Shown here: positions 19,509-29,725 of the stretch, piece after piece
How positions within the stretch are numbered: the first letter of the stretch is position 1
Layout of the letters: every line of letters begins with the position of its first letter
Source: Stutzerimonas frequens
Lineage (GTDB): Bacteria; Pseudomonadota; Gammaproteobacteria; Pseudomonadales; Pseudomonadaceae
DNA length: 64,000 nucleotides
Assembly (NCBI RefSeq): GCF_024448335.1
Contig: NZ_JAMOHM010000005.1
Coordinates: forward strand, 62,001-126,000
Reading direction: 5' to 3'
The notes under the pieces: generated by a model
The model's database searches: none
Seen by the model: only the letters and a program-made list of their open reading frames with translations
What the model was told of the DNA's origin: nothing
Translations under genes and position numbers: made by a program

Positions 19509-21470
19509 TCAGGCAATCGCCTGGTGCGGATCGATGAGTGCCAGGCGAACGCTGATGCGGAAACGGCTGCCCAGGCCGGGGCGCGACTGCTGATCGAGCT
19601 GCCCGCCGATCACCTCCAGCAGACCGCGACTGATCGCCAGGCCGATGCCGAGGCCGCCATAACGCCGGGTCATGGAACCATCCACCTGGCGGAACTGGTG
19701 GTAGAGGAACGCCTCATCGGCGTCGCTGAAGCCGATGCCCGTGTCGATGATCTCGGCCCGCAGCAGCAGGTGATGCTCCCCTGGTTCGCCACCGAAGCGC
19801 AGCGTGATATGGCCGCGCGACGTGAACTTGAGCGCGTTGTCGAGCAGGTGGGTCAGGCTTTGTTCGAGCTTTTCGCCGTCGCCGAAGACGCGGTCCGGCA
19901 GGTTGGCGGCGACCTCCAGCTCGAACTCCAGGCCCTTTTCCTGCGCCGCGGGAGCGAATTGCTGGTGCAAGCGCTCGGCCATCTGGCGCAGGCGGAACTC
20001 TCCGATACGGGGCCGCAACTTGCCTGCACGCAGCTCGCTCAGCGCCAGGATGTTGTTGACCAGACGCATCATGTCGCGCGCCGAGCCGGTAGCAATGTGC
20101 TGGTACTGCTGCAGCTCGTCAGCCGACTCTGACGTAGGCAGCAGCTCGAGCGCGCCCATCACGCCCATCATCGGGGTACGCAGCTCGTGGCTGATGTTGG
20201 AGAGGAATTCGTCCTTGAGCCGGTTGCTCTCGGCCAGTTCCCGGTTCAGCTGCTCCAGCTCGGCCCGAGCGCTTTCCAGGATCATGGCCCGCTCGTCCTT
20301 CAACGCGTTGATGCGATCGGCCAGCGCCATCGAAAGCAGCACCACCTCCAGCGCGGCCCCCAGCTGGCTGGCGTACATCGTCAGGAAGTTGTGCGGCAGG
20401 TGCCCAAGCACCATCAGGGTGTTGATCTGTCCGCCAATGAGCAGCGCACTCCAGGCGATGATGAAGTAACGCGCCACCCGCATGCCACGCAGCCAGGCAA
20501 GGATGCCCGCGGCGAAAACCGCCAGGGTGAACAGCAGTGCCAAGGCAGTGGCCAGGCGCAGCGATACGCCGTAATCCATGGTCAGCGCCAGCGCCATCAC
20601 GGCCAGCGAGAAGGCGATCATCAGCCGCAGCAGCCGGTCGATCCAGCGACTGTGCTCGGCCGTGCGCAGGAAGCTGCGGGTGAACAGCGAGCCGAACAAG
20701 CCGGTCGCACCGATCAGCAGCGGCGTCGCGGCGTTGGTCCACCAAAGGTGATCAGGCCAGAGAAACTGCACGCCCGCGCCGTTCACCGAGACCTGATAAA
20801 GGCCGAACGCGGCGATGTAGAGGATGTAATACAGATAGCTGGGGTCGCGGATGCTGACATAGATGAACAGGTTGTAAACCAGCATCGCCAGCAGCACACC
20901 GTAGATCATGCCAAGCACATAGAGTCGCCCGGGCTGCGCCTCGAGATAGGCGTGGTGCGACCAGAGACTCAGCGGGACCTGGACCGACCCCTCGCTCTGC
21001 ACGCGCAAATACAGGCGCTGCGTCTGGTTGGCCGGCAACTCGAGTTCGAACAGGTAATTGCCCTGGCCGATCTCGCGGCTGGCCCAGGGCTGGATGTCGC
21101 CCGTGTCGCGAGCCAGGCGGTAAGAGCCGGAAGCGTCCGGCAGATACAACTGCAGGCTGTCGAGTGGTGGATAGGCCACCTCCAGCAACCAGCGCCGCGC
21201 GTCTGGCGATGACTGCGATCGATAGTGCAGATCGACGCGCACCCAGTGCACGGAGCGCGAATAGCCGGCGTTCAGCACATCGTTGCGATGCGCCTGGAAA
21301 CGCTCCTCGAAAGCCGGCGCGGCGACATCCTCGATCCGCATCTGGCCGTGCGGATCCTCGAACACCTGCATGTGCCGCCCGAGCGGCAGATGGCGAGTGG
21401 TTTCGTCGAGTTCGACGGCAACGGCCAGGACGGGCAGGAAGGCCAGAATGAACAGGAAGACGTGCCGCAT
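19509..21470 (-). CDS. ladS: LadS-type 7TMR-DISM sensor histidine kinase without receiver domain
   Basis: A 653-residue membrane kinase from ATG 21470 (MRHVFLFILAF). Order: signal/first membrane segment, periplasmic 7TMR-DISMED2 sensor (about 25-165), seven membrane helices (about 185-385), a short coiled coil (ERAMILESARAELEQLNREL), HisKA with H428 (SNISHELRTP), and HATPase_c with GIGLAISRGLLEVIGG. It ends there. P. aeruginosa LadS, found next to thiD as here, continues into a receiver domain of the GacS network controlling biofilm and secretion. The position and architecture support orthology. The missing receiver changes how it could signal. Confidence 0.85.
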   Translation of the reverse strand: MRHVFLFILAFLPVLAVAVELDETTRHLPLGRHMQVFEDPHGQMRIEDVAAPAFEERFQAHRNDVLNAGYSRSVHWVRVDLHYRSQSSPDARRWLLEVAYPPLDSLQLYLPDASGSYRLARDTGDIQPWASREIGQGNYLFELELPANQTQRLYLRVQSEGSVQVPLSLWSHHAYLEAQPGRLYVLGMIYGVLLAMLVYNLFIYVSIRDPSYLYYILYIAAFGLYQVSVNGAGVQFLWPDHLWWTNAATPLLIGATGLFGSLFTRSFLRTAEHSRWIDRLLRLMIAFSLAVMALALTMDYGVSLRLATALALLFTLAVFAAGILAWLRGMRVARYFIIAWSALLIGGQINTLMVLGHLPHNFLTMYASQLGAALEVVLLSMALADRINALKDERAMILESARAELEQLNRELAESNRLKDEFLSNISHELRTPMMGVMGALELLPTSESADELQQYQHIATGSARDMMRLVNNILALSELRAGKLRPRIGEFRLRQMAERLHQQFAPAAQEKGLEFELEVAANLPDRVFGDGEKLEQSLTHLLDNALKFTSRGHITLRFGGEPGEHHLLLRAEIIDTGIGFSDADEAFLYHQFRQVDGSMTRRYGGLGIGLAISRGLLEVIGGQLDQQSRPGLGSRFRISVRLALIDPHQAIA

Positions 21471-21695
21471 GATGCCTCGTGCTGGCCGAGTGTCGAAAAC
21501 GAGCTCATGTCCCATGAACTCCGCCACCCAGACCGTAATCAAAGTGCCAGCAATCTACCACAGCAGTTGGGCCAGCCGGAAAAGCGGACGTGCAGCGTCG
21601 CGATCGTTCCGATGGCCGGCAGACACCGCCGGATGACCGTTCGACCTGCAACTGCCGCGTCCCGCCGCCCCTGTTTGGTGATAAGCTCGCACGCC

Positions 21696-22490
21696 ATGAA
21701 AAACTTCACTTCCCGTCCCGTCGTCCTCTGTCTGTCCGGCCACGATCCCAGTGGCGGCGCCGGCCTGCAGGCTGACATCGAAGCCCTGCTGGCGCAGGCC
21801 TGCCACGCCGCGCCGACCGTCACCGCGCTCACCGTGCAGGACACCGTCAACGTCACCGACTTCCGCGTGCTCGACCGCGAATGGGTACTCGCCCAGGCCA
21901 ACGCGGTGATCGCTGACCTGCCCATCGCCGCCGTCAAGCTGGGCATGCTCGGCTCGGTGGAGATGGTCGAGACGGTGCTCGAGATCATGACCAAGTTGCC
22001 CGGTGTGCCGCTGATCTGCGACCCGGTGCTGCGCGCTGGCGGCGGCGGTGCACTGGGCAAGGACGATGTCGGCTACGCCATGCGCGAGCGGCTGTTCCCA
22101 GCATCCACAATCGCCACGCCGAACCTGCCGGAAGCGCGCATCCTGGCCGAACTGCCGGAGGGCAGTGCCGACGAGTGCGCCGAACGCCTGCTGCCGCATA
22201 TCCGTCACCTGCTGATCACCGGCGGTCACGGCGATGAAAGCGAAGTGCACAACCGTCTGTATTGCCGCGACGGCAGCCGTCACGACTTCACTTGCGCGCG
22301 CCTGCCGGGCAGCTATCACGGCTCCGGCTGCACCCTGGCCAGCGCCTTGGCCGGCCGTCTGGCACTGGGCGAGGAACTGACCAGCGCGGTCCGCTCGGCA
22401 CTCGACTACACCTGGCGCACGCTGCGCGATGCCGAGGCCCCCGGGCACGGCCAGTACGTGCCGCGCCGCCTGCCCCTGGACCTGGCCTGA
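21696..22490 (+). CDS. thiD: Hydroxymethylpyrimidine/phosphomethylpyrimidine kinase
   Basis: A 264-residue ribokinase-fold enzyme. It phosphorylates HMP and HMP-phosphate to HMP-PP for thiamine synthesis. [18 protein letters not shown] lies at residues 13-30, and the late [15 protein letters not shown] motif holds the anion hole and catalytic Asp-equivalent region. The start ATG 21696 (MKNFTSR) matches the domain; the open frame runs much further upstream in antisense to ladS. thiE follows after 14 bases, so the two form an operon. Confidence 0.93.
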   Translation: MKNFTSRPVVLCLSGHDPSGGAGLQADIEALLAQACHAAPTVTALTVQDTVNVTDFRVLDREWVLAQANAVIADLPIAAVKLGMLGSVEMVETVLEIMTKLPGVPLICDPVLRAGGGGALGKDDVGYAMRERLFPASTIATPNLPEARILAELPEGSADECAERLLPHIRHLLITGGHGDESEVHNRLYCRDGSRHDFTCARLPGSYHGSGCTLASALAGRLALGEELTSAVRSALDYTWRTLRDAEAPGHGQYVPRRLPLDLA

Positions 22491-22504
22491 CTGGAGAGCA
22501 GCGC

Positions 22505-23146
22505 ATGAAGGAAGCGTCCCGCCTGCGCGGCCTGTACGCCATTACCGACAGCACATTGCTGGCCGATGGTCGCCTGCTGCCCTATGTCGAAGCCGCACTG
22601 AAGGGCGGCGCCCGTCTGCTGCAGTACCGCGACAAGACCGGCGACGAAGCGCGGCGGCTGCGCGAGGCCGATGCGCTGCAGGAACTCTGCGCCCGCCACG
22701 GCGCACAGCTGATCATCAACGACGATGCCGAACTGGCTGCGCGCCTGGGCGTCGGCCTGCACCTGGGCCAGGAAGATGGTTCGCTGGCCGCCGCGCGGGC
22801 CCTGCTCGGGCGTCAGGCGATCATCGGCGCCACCTGCCATGCGCAACTGCCGCTGGCCGAGCAGGCCGCTCGCGAGGGTGCCAGCTACGTTGCCTTCGGC
22901 CGTTTCTTCCAGTCCCACACCAAACCCGGCGCACCGGCAGCCAATCAAGACCTGCTGCGTGAAGCTCGCGCCCGTATCGGCCTGCCCATCGTCGCTATCG
23001 GTGGCATCACGCTGGAGACCGCGCCGTCACTGATCGCTGCCGGCGTGCACATGATCGCCGTGATCCACGCCCTGTTCGCCGCCGACAGTGCCGCCGAGGT
23101 CGAGCGCCGCGCCCAGGCCTTCAGCCAACAGTTCAACACGCCCTGA
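22505..23146 (+). CDS. thiE: Thiamine-phosphate synthase
   Basis: A 213-residue TIM-barrel enzyme joining HMP-PP and the thiazole phosphate. Motifs are [14 protein letters not shown] (about residue 39), [37 protein letters not shown] and [21 protein letters not shown] precedes ATG 22505. hemL follows 52 bases later, so all of thiD-thiE-hemL could share a transcript. Confidence 0.95.
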   Translation: MKEASRLRGLYAITDSTLLADGRLLPYVEAALKGGARLLQYRDKTGDEARRLREADALQELCARHGAQLIINDDAELAARLGVGLHLGQEDGSLAAARALLGRQAIIGATCHAQLPLAEQAAREGASYVAFGRFFQSHTKPGAPAANQDLLREARARIGLPIVAIGGITLETAPSLIAAGVHMIAVIHALFAADSAAEVERRAQAFSQQFNTP

Positions 23147-23198
23147 TTCCGCCACGGCGGGCCGCTAACGCCGTCCGCCCCTGTTTTGCGAGGCCCGC

Positions 23199-24482
23199 AT
23201 GTCCCGTTCCGAAATCCTCTTCGCCAGCGCCCAGACCCACATCCCCGGCGGCGTCAACTCGCCGGTTCGTGCGTTCCGCAGCGTAGGCGGCACCCCGCTG
23301 TTCCTCAAGCACGCCGAAGGCGCCTATGTCATCGATGAGGACGACAAGCGCTACGTCGACTACGTCGGCTCCTGGGGCCCGATGATCCTCGGCCACAGCC
23401 ACCCGCAGGTGCTCAATGCCGTACGCCGCCAGCTCGAGCACGGGCTTTCCTACGGCGCGCCGACCGCCATGGAAACCGAGATGGCCGAACTGGTCTGCCG
23501 CCTGGTGCCGTCCATGGAGATGGTGCGCATGGTCAGCTCTGGCACCGAAGCGACCATGAGTGCGATCCGCCTGGCCCGCGGCTACACCGGGCGCGACGCC
23601 ATCATCAAGTTCGAAGGCTGCTACCACGGCCACTCCGACAGCCTGCTGGTGAAAGCCGGTTCTGGCGCCCTGACCCAGGGCGTACCCAGCTCAGCGGGCG
23701 TGCCGGCGGACTTCGCCAAGCACACCCTGACGCTGGCCTACAACGACCTCGCCGAAGTCGAAGCCACGCTGAAGGAAAAGGGCGAGCAGGTCGCCTGCAT
23801 CATCGTCGAGCCGGTGGCCGGCAACATGAACTGCGTGCCGCCGGCGCCGGGCTTCCTCGAAGGCCTGCGCCGCCTGTGCGACGCGCACGGCGTGGTGCTG
23901 ATCTTCGACGAGGTGATGACCGGCTTCCGCGTCGCCCTCGGCGGCGCCCAGGCCTACTACGGCGTGACGCCGGACCTGTCGACCTTCGGCAAGATCATCG
24001 GCGGGGGCATGCCGGTCGGCTGCTTCGGCGGCAAGCGCGCCATCATGGAACGCATCGCCCCGCTCGGCCCGGTCTACCAGGCTGGCACGCTATCGGGCAA
24101 CCCACTGGCCATGGCCGCCGGCCTGACCACCCTCGAGCTGATCAGCCGCCCCGGCTTCCATGATGCCCTGAGCGCCTATACCAGCCGCATGCTGCAGGGT
24201 CTGCAGGATCGCGCCGATGCCGCCGGCATCCCCTTCGTCACCACTCAGGTCGGCGGCATGTTCGGCTTGTATTTCAGCGGCGCCGACGACATCGTGACCT
24301 TTGCCGACGTCATGGCCAGCGACGCCGATCGCTTCAAGCGCTTCTTCCACCTGATGCTCGAGGGCGGTGTGTACCTGGCGCCGAGCGCGTTCGAGGCCGG
24401 TTTCACCTCCATCGCCCACGGCGATAAGGAGCTGGCCGTCACCCTCGACGCCGCCGAGCGCGCCTTCGCCAAGCTCAAGTGA
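23199..24482 (+). CDS. hemL: Glutamate-1-semialdehyde 2,1-aminomutase
   Basis: A 427-residue PLP enzyme forming 5-aminolevulinate for heme and tetrapyrroles. The PLP lysine is K265 in [12 protein letters not shown], at the same number as in the E. coli enzyme. Other motifs are [13 protein letters not shown] near the start, [15 protein letters not shown] and [10 protein letters not shown] with the cofactor-binding Asp. The stop overlaps the next gene's GTG (GTGA). Confidence 0.97.
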   Translation: MSRSEILFASAQTHIPGGVNSPVRAFRSVGGTPLFLKHAEGAYVIDEDDKRYVDYVGSWGPMILGHSHPQVLNAVRRQLEHGLSYGAPTAMETEMAELVCRLVPSMEMVRMVSSGTEATMSAIRLARGYTGRDAIIKFEGCYHGHSDSLLVKAGSGALTQGVPSSAGVPADFAKHTLTLAYNDLAEVEATLKEKGEQVACIIVEPVAGNMNCVPPAPGFLEGLRRLCDAHGVVLIFDEVMTGFRVALGGAQAYYGVTPDLSTFGKIIGGGMPVGCFGGKRAIMERIAPLGPVYQAGTLSGNPLAMAAGLTTLELISRPGFHDALSAYTSRMLQGLQDRADAAGIPFVTTQVGGMFGLYFSGADDIVTFADVMASDADRFKRFFHLMLEGGVYLAPSAFEAGFTSIAHGDKELAVTLDAAERAFAKLK

Positions 24483-25102
24483 ATACGCCGATGGAACTGC
24501 TGCAGGCCCTGCTACTGACAGTTGCCGCGGCCACCAGCGCGATCCTTGTCGGTCGCGCCCGGCGCCGTTACGGCGAAGCGGATCAACCGGCGCTGTTCAG
24601 CGCGATGCTCGCCTTCATCCTTGCCGCGGCCAGCGGGGCGACCGGCCTCGCCGGCGGAATGGCCGAGGCCCAGCAGTGGCTGGAACGCGCCAGCCTGCTA
24701 CTCGGTTTGCCCCTGCTCGCCCTGGCCGCACTGACCCTGGCGCGACGCTGGGCCTGGAGCCGTCCGAACTGGGGCCGCGTGGTGCTGGGCCTGTGCGTGT
24801 TCTTCGAACTGGCACGACAGCTCGGCTGGAGCGAGCCCTATGCGCTCGGCCTGCTGCTCGCCAGCGCGTTGCTGGTGATCTATGCCGCCGTGCTGCAATG
24901 GCCGGACCGTCTGCCGAGTGGCGCCGGTATCGCGGCAGGCGTGCTGTTGCTGCTCATGCTGCCGTTGCCTGGCAGCATGGCGATCGGCAACCCGTTCGCC
25001 GGGGCACAGCCGTTGCTGCTGGCGATCGCCAGTCCGCTGCTGGCAGTCCTGCTGCTGCGGTTGCCGGGCAGCGCGCGCGAGCAACAGCCAACGGCCGCAT
25101 AA
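24479..25102 (+). CDS. Hypothetical integral membrane protein
   Basis: A 207-residue, very leucine/alanine-rich protein with about six hydrophobic segments. It overlaps hemL by four bases if GTG 24479 is used; ATG 24491 (MELLQALLL) is an alternative start. The same position after hemL is occupied by an uncharacterised membrane protein in P. aeruginosa. I see no recognisable motif. Confidence 0.75.
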   Translation: MNTPMELLQALLLTVAAATSAILVGRARRRYGEADQPALFSAMLAFILAAASGATGLAGGMAEAQQWLERASLLLGLPLLALAALTLARRWAWSRPNWGRVVLGLCVFFELARQLGWSEPYALGLLLASALLVIYAAVLQWPDRLPSGAGIAAGVLLLLMLPLPGSMAIGNPFAGAQPLLLAIASPLLAVLLLRLPGSAREQQPTAA

Positions 25103-25219
25103 AAAGCCGATGGCAGGCCGTTAAAGGCTTTGTAAGCAGACAGCAGCTTATCCATAATGTGACGGCTGGCTCGTTCCAGCCTTTCATTATCGCCCTGCTC
25201 CTCGAGGCGCCAGATTTTC

Positions 25220-25756
25220 ATGATCCGCACCGGCCGCATCCTGTCTTTGGGCTGTCTGCTGCTTCTCTCGCCTCTCACGGCTTTGGCTGGCGGGAACACC
25301 CTGCTGATCCCGGCGACCGCCCGTTGTGCCCTCGATACGCTGCCCGAGGAACTGCCTGAAGCGCTGCGCAGCTGCCAGCAGGCAGCCAGCGATGGCGACG
25401 TGCAGGCCGCCTACGAGCTGGGCGAATTCCACTACGACGGCAAACGTGCGCCACGCGATCTGGCCAAGGCGCTGTACTGGTTCGAACAGGCATCGCTGCG
25501 CGGCCATGCGGCGGCGCAGCACCGCCTCGGCGTGATGTTCTTCCGCGGCGAAGGCGTCAAGGCCAACAATGTGCAGGCCTATATTGTGCTGAAGATGGCC
25601 GCGGTCAACGGCGAAGACGAAGCGCTGGATACCGCCGACCGCGTCTCCGCGCAGATGCGCCGGGATGAGCTGGAGATTGCCAGCCAGGTGCTCGGCCAGA
25701 TCTTCCGCGACTACCTGATGCAGTTGCAGGCCGCCGACGCCCCACAGATCCCCTGA
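25220..25756 (+). CDS. SEL1-like repeat (TPR-like) periplasmic protein
   Basis: A 178-residue protein with a signal peptide ending in ALAGG. Two SEL1-type repeats are visible: AAYELGEFHYDGKRAPRDLA and the following HRLGVMFFRGEGVKANNVQA, both with the A-x-x-x-L-G-x-x-[YF] spacing. Such repeats mediate protein binding; the partner is unknown. It sits just before miaB. Confidence 0.85.
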   Translation: MIRTGRILSLGCLLLLSPLTALAGGNTLLIPATARCALDTLPEELPEALRSCQQAASDGDVQAAYELGEFHYDGKRAPRDLAKALYWFEQASLRGHAAAQHRLGVMFFRGEGVKANNVQAYIVLKMAAVNGEDEALDTADRVSAQMRRDELEIASQVLGQIFRDYLMQLQAADAPQIP

Positions 25757-25813
25757 GAAACCGGTGCACCCCTGCGGCATCCGTCCGCGCTTTCCCCTGC
25801 CCGGCCATGGGCA

Positions 25814-25819
25814 TATAAT
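25814..25819 (+). promoter_or_regulatory. Candidate -10 element TATAAT of miaB
   Basis: A consensus TATAAT lies 36 bases before the miaB ATG. The matching -35 region (TTTCCC at 25791-25796, 17-base spacer) is poor. Confidence 0.5.
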
Positions 25820-25854
25820 CGCCGGTCATTTTTTGCACAACGCCGGCCCGTAAC

Positions 25855-27168
25855 ATGACCCGCAAGCTTTTCATCGAAACCCACGGCTGCCAGATGAACG
25901 AGTACGACAGCTCGCGCATGGTGGATCTGCTGGGCGAACACCAGGCCATGGAGATCACCGAGAATCCGGCAGAAGCCGACGTGATTCTTCTCAATACCTG
26001 CTCGATCCGCGAAAAGGCCCAGGAAAAGGTCTTTTCGCAGCTGGGCCGCTGGCGCGAACTGAAACAGGACAATCCGCAACTGGTTATCGGCGTCGGTGGC
26101 TGCGTCGCCAGCCAGGAAGGCGCGGCGATCCGCGACCGCGCGCCTTACGTCGATGTGGTCTTCGGCCCGCAGACGCTGCACCGCCTGCCGGAAATGATCG
26201 ACGCCGCGCGCACAACCAAGACGCCGCAGGTGGACATTTCCTTCCCCGAGATCGAGAAATTCGACCGCCTGCCCGAACCCCGCGTCGACGGCCCCAGCGC
26301 CTTCGTCTCGGTCATGGAAGGCTGCAGCAAGTACTGCACCTTCTGCGTGGTGCCCTACACCCGCGGCGAGGAAGTCAGCCGGCCGCTGGCCGATGTGCTG
26401 GCGGAAATCGTGCACCTGGCCGAGAACGGCGTGAAGGAAGTCACCCTGCTGGGGCAGAACGTCAACGGCTATCGCCACGACGGCCACGACTTCGCCGACC
26501 TGCTGCACGCGGTAGCGGCGATCGAAGGTATCGGTCGCATCCGTTACACCACCAGCCACCCGCTGGAGTTCTCCGACGCTATCATTCAGGCCCATGCGGA
26601 CATCCCGCAGCTGGTGAAATACCTGCACCTTCCGGTGCAGGCCGGCTCCGACCGAATCCTTGCGGCGATGAAGCGCAACCACACCGCGCTCGAGTACAAG
26701 TCGCGCATCCGTCGGCTCAAGGCCGCCGTGCCGGATATCCTGATCAGCTCGGATTTCATCGTTGGCTTCCCCGGCGAGACCGATAAGGACTTCGAGCAGA
26801 CCATGAAGCTGATCGAGGACGTCGGCTTCGACTTCTCCTACTCCTTCGTCTACAGCGCACGCCCCGGCACCCCGGCAGCGGACCTCGCCGACGACACGCC
26901 GGAGGAGGTCAAGAAGCAGCGTCTGGCCATCCTGCAGCAGCGCATCAATCAGCAGGGTTTCGAGAACAGCCGACGAATGGTCGGCACCACCCAGCGCATC
27001 CTCGTCAGCGACTATTCGAAGAAGGACCCGGGCATGCTGCAGGGCCGTACCGAGCACAATCGCATCGTCAATTTCCGCTGCGACAACCCGCGACTGATCG
27101 GCCAGTTCGTCGACGTACATATCGATGACGCGCTGCCACACTCGCTGCGTGGCACCTTGCTAGCTTGA
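25855..27168 (+). CDS. miaB: tRNA-2-methylthio-N6-isopentenyladenosine synthase MiaB
   Basis: A 437-residue radical-SAM methylthiotransferase acting on i6A37 of tRNAs. The N-terminal cluster cysteines C12 ([11 protein letters not shown]) and C49 (NTCSIREKA) and the third in GGCVASQEG are present, and the radical-SAM triad C157-C161-C164 is in [20 protein letters not shown] domain closes the protein ([20 protein letters not shown] onward). phoH follows 119 bases later. Confidence 0.97.
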   Translation: MTRKLFIETHGCQMNEYDSSRMVDLLGEHQAMEITENPAEADVILLNTCSIREKAQEKVFSQLGRWRELKQDNPQLVIGVGGCVASQEGAAIRDRAPYVDVVFGPQTLHRLPEMIDAARTTKTPQVDISFPEIEKFDRLPEPRVDGPSAFVSVMEGCSKYCTFCVVPYTRGEEVSRPLADVLAEIVHLAENGVKEVTLLGQNVNGYRHDGHDFADLLHAVAAIEGIGRIRYTTSHPLEFSDAIIQAHADIPQLVKYLHLPVQAGSDRILAAMKRNHTALEYKSRIRRLKAAVPDILISSDFIVGFPGETDKDFEQTMKLIEDVGFDFSYSFVYSARPGTPAADLADDTPEEVKKQRLAILQQRINQQGFENSRRMVGTTQRILVSDYSKKDPGMLQGRTEHNRIVNFRCDNPRLIGQFVDVHIDDALPHSLRGTLLA

Positions 27169-27287
27169 GAAGCCGGAATGCGGCCCCCATGTGAGTGCAT
27201 CGGGGCCGCGACTGCGCTTTTCGCTTCGCGCCCGCAGCGCTATTCTTCTTTCATCATTTCGCCGATATCGGCCACATATAAAAGCCC

Positions 27288-28295
27288 TTGAACGCACCCA
27301 TAGAACCGCATCGTTTCACCCTCGAACCCTTTGAAGCCCGTCGCTTCGCCAATCTCTGCGGCCAGTTCGACGAGCATCTGCGTCTGATCGAACAACGCCT
27401 GGAGCTGGAAATCCGCAACCGCGGCAATCAGTTCGAACTGGTCGGCCCGAGTAACGTGGCCAAATCCGCCGAGAATCTCCTGCGCCGCCTGTACCGCGAG
27501 ACCAAGACCACCGAGCTGTCCCCGGACATGGTGCACCTGTACCTGCAGGAATCCGGCATGGAAGAACTGGCCAACCCGAACGCCCACCAGGGCGTGGCGC
27601 TGCGCACCAAGAAGGGCATGATCCGCCCGCGCGGTGCCAACCAGCAGCGCTATGTAAAGGCCATTCTCGACAACGACATCAACTTCGGTGTTGGCCCGGC
27701 CGGTACCGGCAAGACCTACCTGGCGGTGGCCTGCGCGGTGGACGCACTGGAACGCGAGCAGGTGCGCCGCATCCTCTTGGTGCGTCCGGCGGTGGAAGCC
27801 GGAGAGAAGCTCGGCTTCCTGCCCGGTGACCTGGCGCAGAAGATCGACCCCTATCTGCGCCCACTCTATGACGCGCTCTACGAAATGCTTGGCTTCGAGC
27901 ACGTGGCGCGACTGATCGAGAAACAGGTGATCGAGATCGCCCCGCTGGCCTACATGCGCGGGCGCACGCTGAACAACAGCTTCATCATCCTCGATGAAAG
28001 CCAGAACACCACTCAGGAACAGATGAAGATGTTCCTGACCCGGATCGGCTTCGGCTCCACCGCCGTGATCACCGGCGACATCACCCAGGTCGACCTGCCG
28101 CGTGGCACCAAGAGCGGCCTGGCGCACGTCATCGAGGTGCTCAAGGACGTCAACGGCATCAGCTTCACCCACTTCAAGCCCAAGGACGTGGTGCGCCACC
28201 CGCTGGTGCAGCGCATCGTCGAGGCGTACGAGTCGTTCGAGGATCGTCAGTCGCCGGCCAGCAAGCGCGCCGCGCAGGACGCCGCCGATGATTGA
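27288..28295 (+). CDS. ybeZ: PhoH-like ATPase (YbeZ)
   Basis: A 335-residue P-loop ATPase with Walker [12 protein letters not shown] near residue 140 and Walker [10 protein letters not shown] near residue 236. It works with YbeY in rRNA processing, and ybeY follows with an eight-base overlap. The start is TTG 27288 ([10 protein letters not shown]), with no strong ribosome-binding site; no ATG or GTG closer fits the domain. Confidence 0.93.
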   Translation: MNAPIEPHRFTLEPFEARRFANLCGQFDEHLRLIEQRLELEIRNRGNQFELVGPSNVAKSAENLLRRLYRETKTTELSPDMVHLYLQESGMEELANPNAHQGVALRTKKGMIRPRGANQQRYVKAILDNDINFGVGPAGTGKTYLAVACAVDALEREQVRRILLVRPAVEAGEKLGFLPGDLAQKIDPYLRPLYDALYEMLGFEHVARLIEKQVIEIAPLAYMRGRTLNNSFIILDESQNTTQEQMKMFLTRIGFGSTAVITGDITQVDLPRGTKSGLAHVIEVLKDVNGISFTHFKPKDVVRHPLVQRIVEAYESFEDRQSPASKRAAQDAADD

Positions 28296-28770
28296 GCTTG
28301 ACCTGCAATGCGCCAGCGATGGCGCCACGCCCGCTGCGGCAGACCTGCAGCGCTGGTGCGAACTGGCGTTGCGCCAGCGCAGCGGCGATTCCGAACTGAC
28401 CATTCGCCTGGTCGACGAAGCCGAAGGCCGCGAGCTGAACCGCACCTGGCGGCAGAAGGACTACGCCACCAACGTGCTGTCGTTCCCCGCCGACGTGCCG
28501 GACGAATTTCTCGACATTCCGCTGCTCGGCGACCTGGTGATCTGCGTGCCGGTGGTCGAGCGCGAGGCGGCGGAACAGGGCAAGGCCCTCGAGGCGCACT
28601 GGGCACACCTGGTCATCCACGGCTGCCTGCACCTGCTCGGCTACGATCACATCGAGGATGCCGAAGCCGAGGAAATGGAAGCGCTGGAGCGCCAGCTGCT
28701 GGCTGAACTGGGGCATCCCGACCCCTATGCTGAAGATTCGCCCGAAACGGGCATTTGCAAGGACTCTTGA
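28288..28770 (+). CDS. ybeY: Endoribonuclease YbeY
   Basis: A 160-residue zinc enzyme for 16S rRNA 3' maturation and 70S quality control. The metal motif [15 protein letters not shown] lies near residues 111-125, with three His at H-x3-H-x5-H spacing. [18 protein letters not shown] is the family core. The ATG overlaps the phoH stop, so expression is coupled. Confidence 0.96.
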   Translation: MIELDLQCASDGATPAAADLQRWCELALRQRSGDSELTIRLVDEAEGRELNRTWRQKDYATNVLSFPADVPDEFLDIPLLGDLVICVPVVEREAAEQGKALEAHWAHLVIHGCLHLLGYDHIEDAEAEEMEALERQLLAELGHPDPYAEDSPETGICKDS

Positions 28771-28780
28771 GTCAAACGAC

Positions 28781-29623
28781 ATGAGCGAAGATCGATCGAT
28801 CAGCGGGCAGAAGACCTGGCTGGAAAGAATCACCCAGGCTTTTGCCCATGAACCCAAGAATCGCCAGGAGCTGCTGGAGATCCTGCGCGAAGCCCACCAG
28901 AACAAGCTGCTCGACAACGAGGCGCTGGCCATCGTCGAAGGCGCCATCCAGGTCGCCGACCTGCAGGTACGCGACATCATGGTGCCGCGCTCGCAGGTGA
29001 TCAGCATCAAGGCCGACCAGTCGCCACGCGAATTTCTGCCCGCCATCATCGCCGCCGCGCATTCGCGCTACCCGGTGGTCGGCGAGAGCCTCGACGAGGT
29101 GATCGGCGTGCTGCTGGCCAAGGATCTGCTGCCGCTGATTCTCAAGGATGAGCATCACAACTTCGACATCAAGGACCTGCTGCGCCCGGCCACCTTCGTG
29201 CCCGAATCCAAGCGTCTCAATGTGCTGCTGCGCGAGTTCCGCGCCAACCACAATCACATGGCCATCGTCATCGACGAGTACGGCGGCGTGGCCGGCCTGG
29301 TGACCATTGAGGACGTGCTCGAGCAGATCGTCGGCGACATCGAGGACGAGCACGACGTCGAGGAAGACAGCTATATTCGCCCGCTGCCCAGTGGCGACTT
29401 CCTGGTCAAGGCGCTGACACCGATCGACAGCTTCAATGAGTACTTCGGCAGCGCCTTCCCCGACGATGAGTTCGATACTGTCGCCGGCCTGGTGATGAGC
29501 ACCTTCGGCCATCTGCCCAAGCGCAACGAGGTGACCGAGATCGACGGCTTCCGCGTTCGCGTATTGAACGCCGACAGCCGCCGCGTGCACATGCTGCGCC
29601 TGAGTCGCCTGGAAAGCGCATGA
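28781..29623 (+). CDS. corC: CorC/YbeX-family CBS-domain protein
   Basis: A 280-residue protein with two CBS domains (IMVPRSQVISI at about residue 68 and the second around ESKRLNVLLREF) and a C-terminal CorC_HlyC domain (GDFLVKALTPIDSFNEYF). There is no membrane segment. The family is linked to magnesium/cobalt efflux and ribosome biogenesis with YbeY. It starts 10 bases after ybeY. Confidence 0.94.
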   Translation: MSEDRSISGQKTWLERITQAFAHEPKNRQELLEILREAHQNKLLDNEALAIVEGAIQVADLQVRDIMVPRSQVISIKADQSPREFLPAIIAAAHSRYPVVGESLDEVIGVLLAKDLLPLILKDEHHNFDIKDLLRPATFVPESKRLNVLLREFRANHNHMAIVIDEYGGVAGLVTIEDVLEQIVGDIEDEHDVEEDSYIRPLPSGDFLVKALTPIDSFNEYFGSAFPDDEFDTVAGLVMSTFGHLPKRNEVTEIDGFRVRVLNADSRRVHMLRLSRLESA

Positions 29624-29725
29624 CCTGCGACTTGCCGCCCGCCTACGGGCGGCGAGCCGCCGGCAGCTTGCCCGATCGCGACGTTGCCCGTAGCCTGCGC
29701 CGCAATCCCCGCGCAAGGAAACCCC

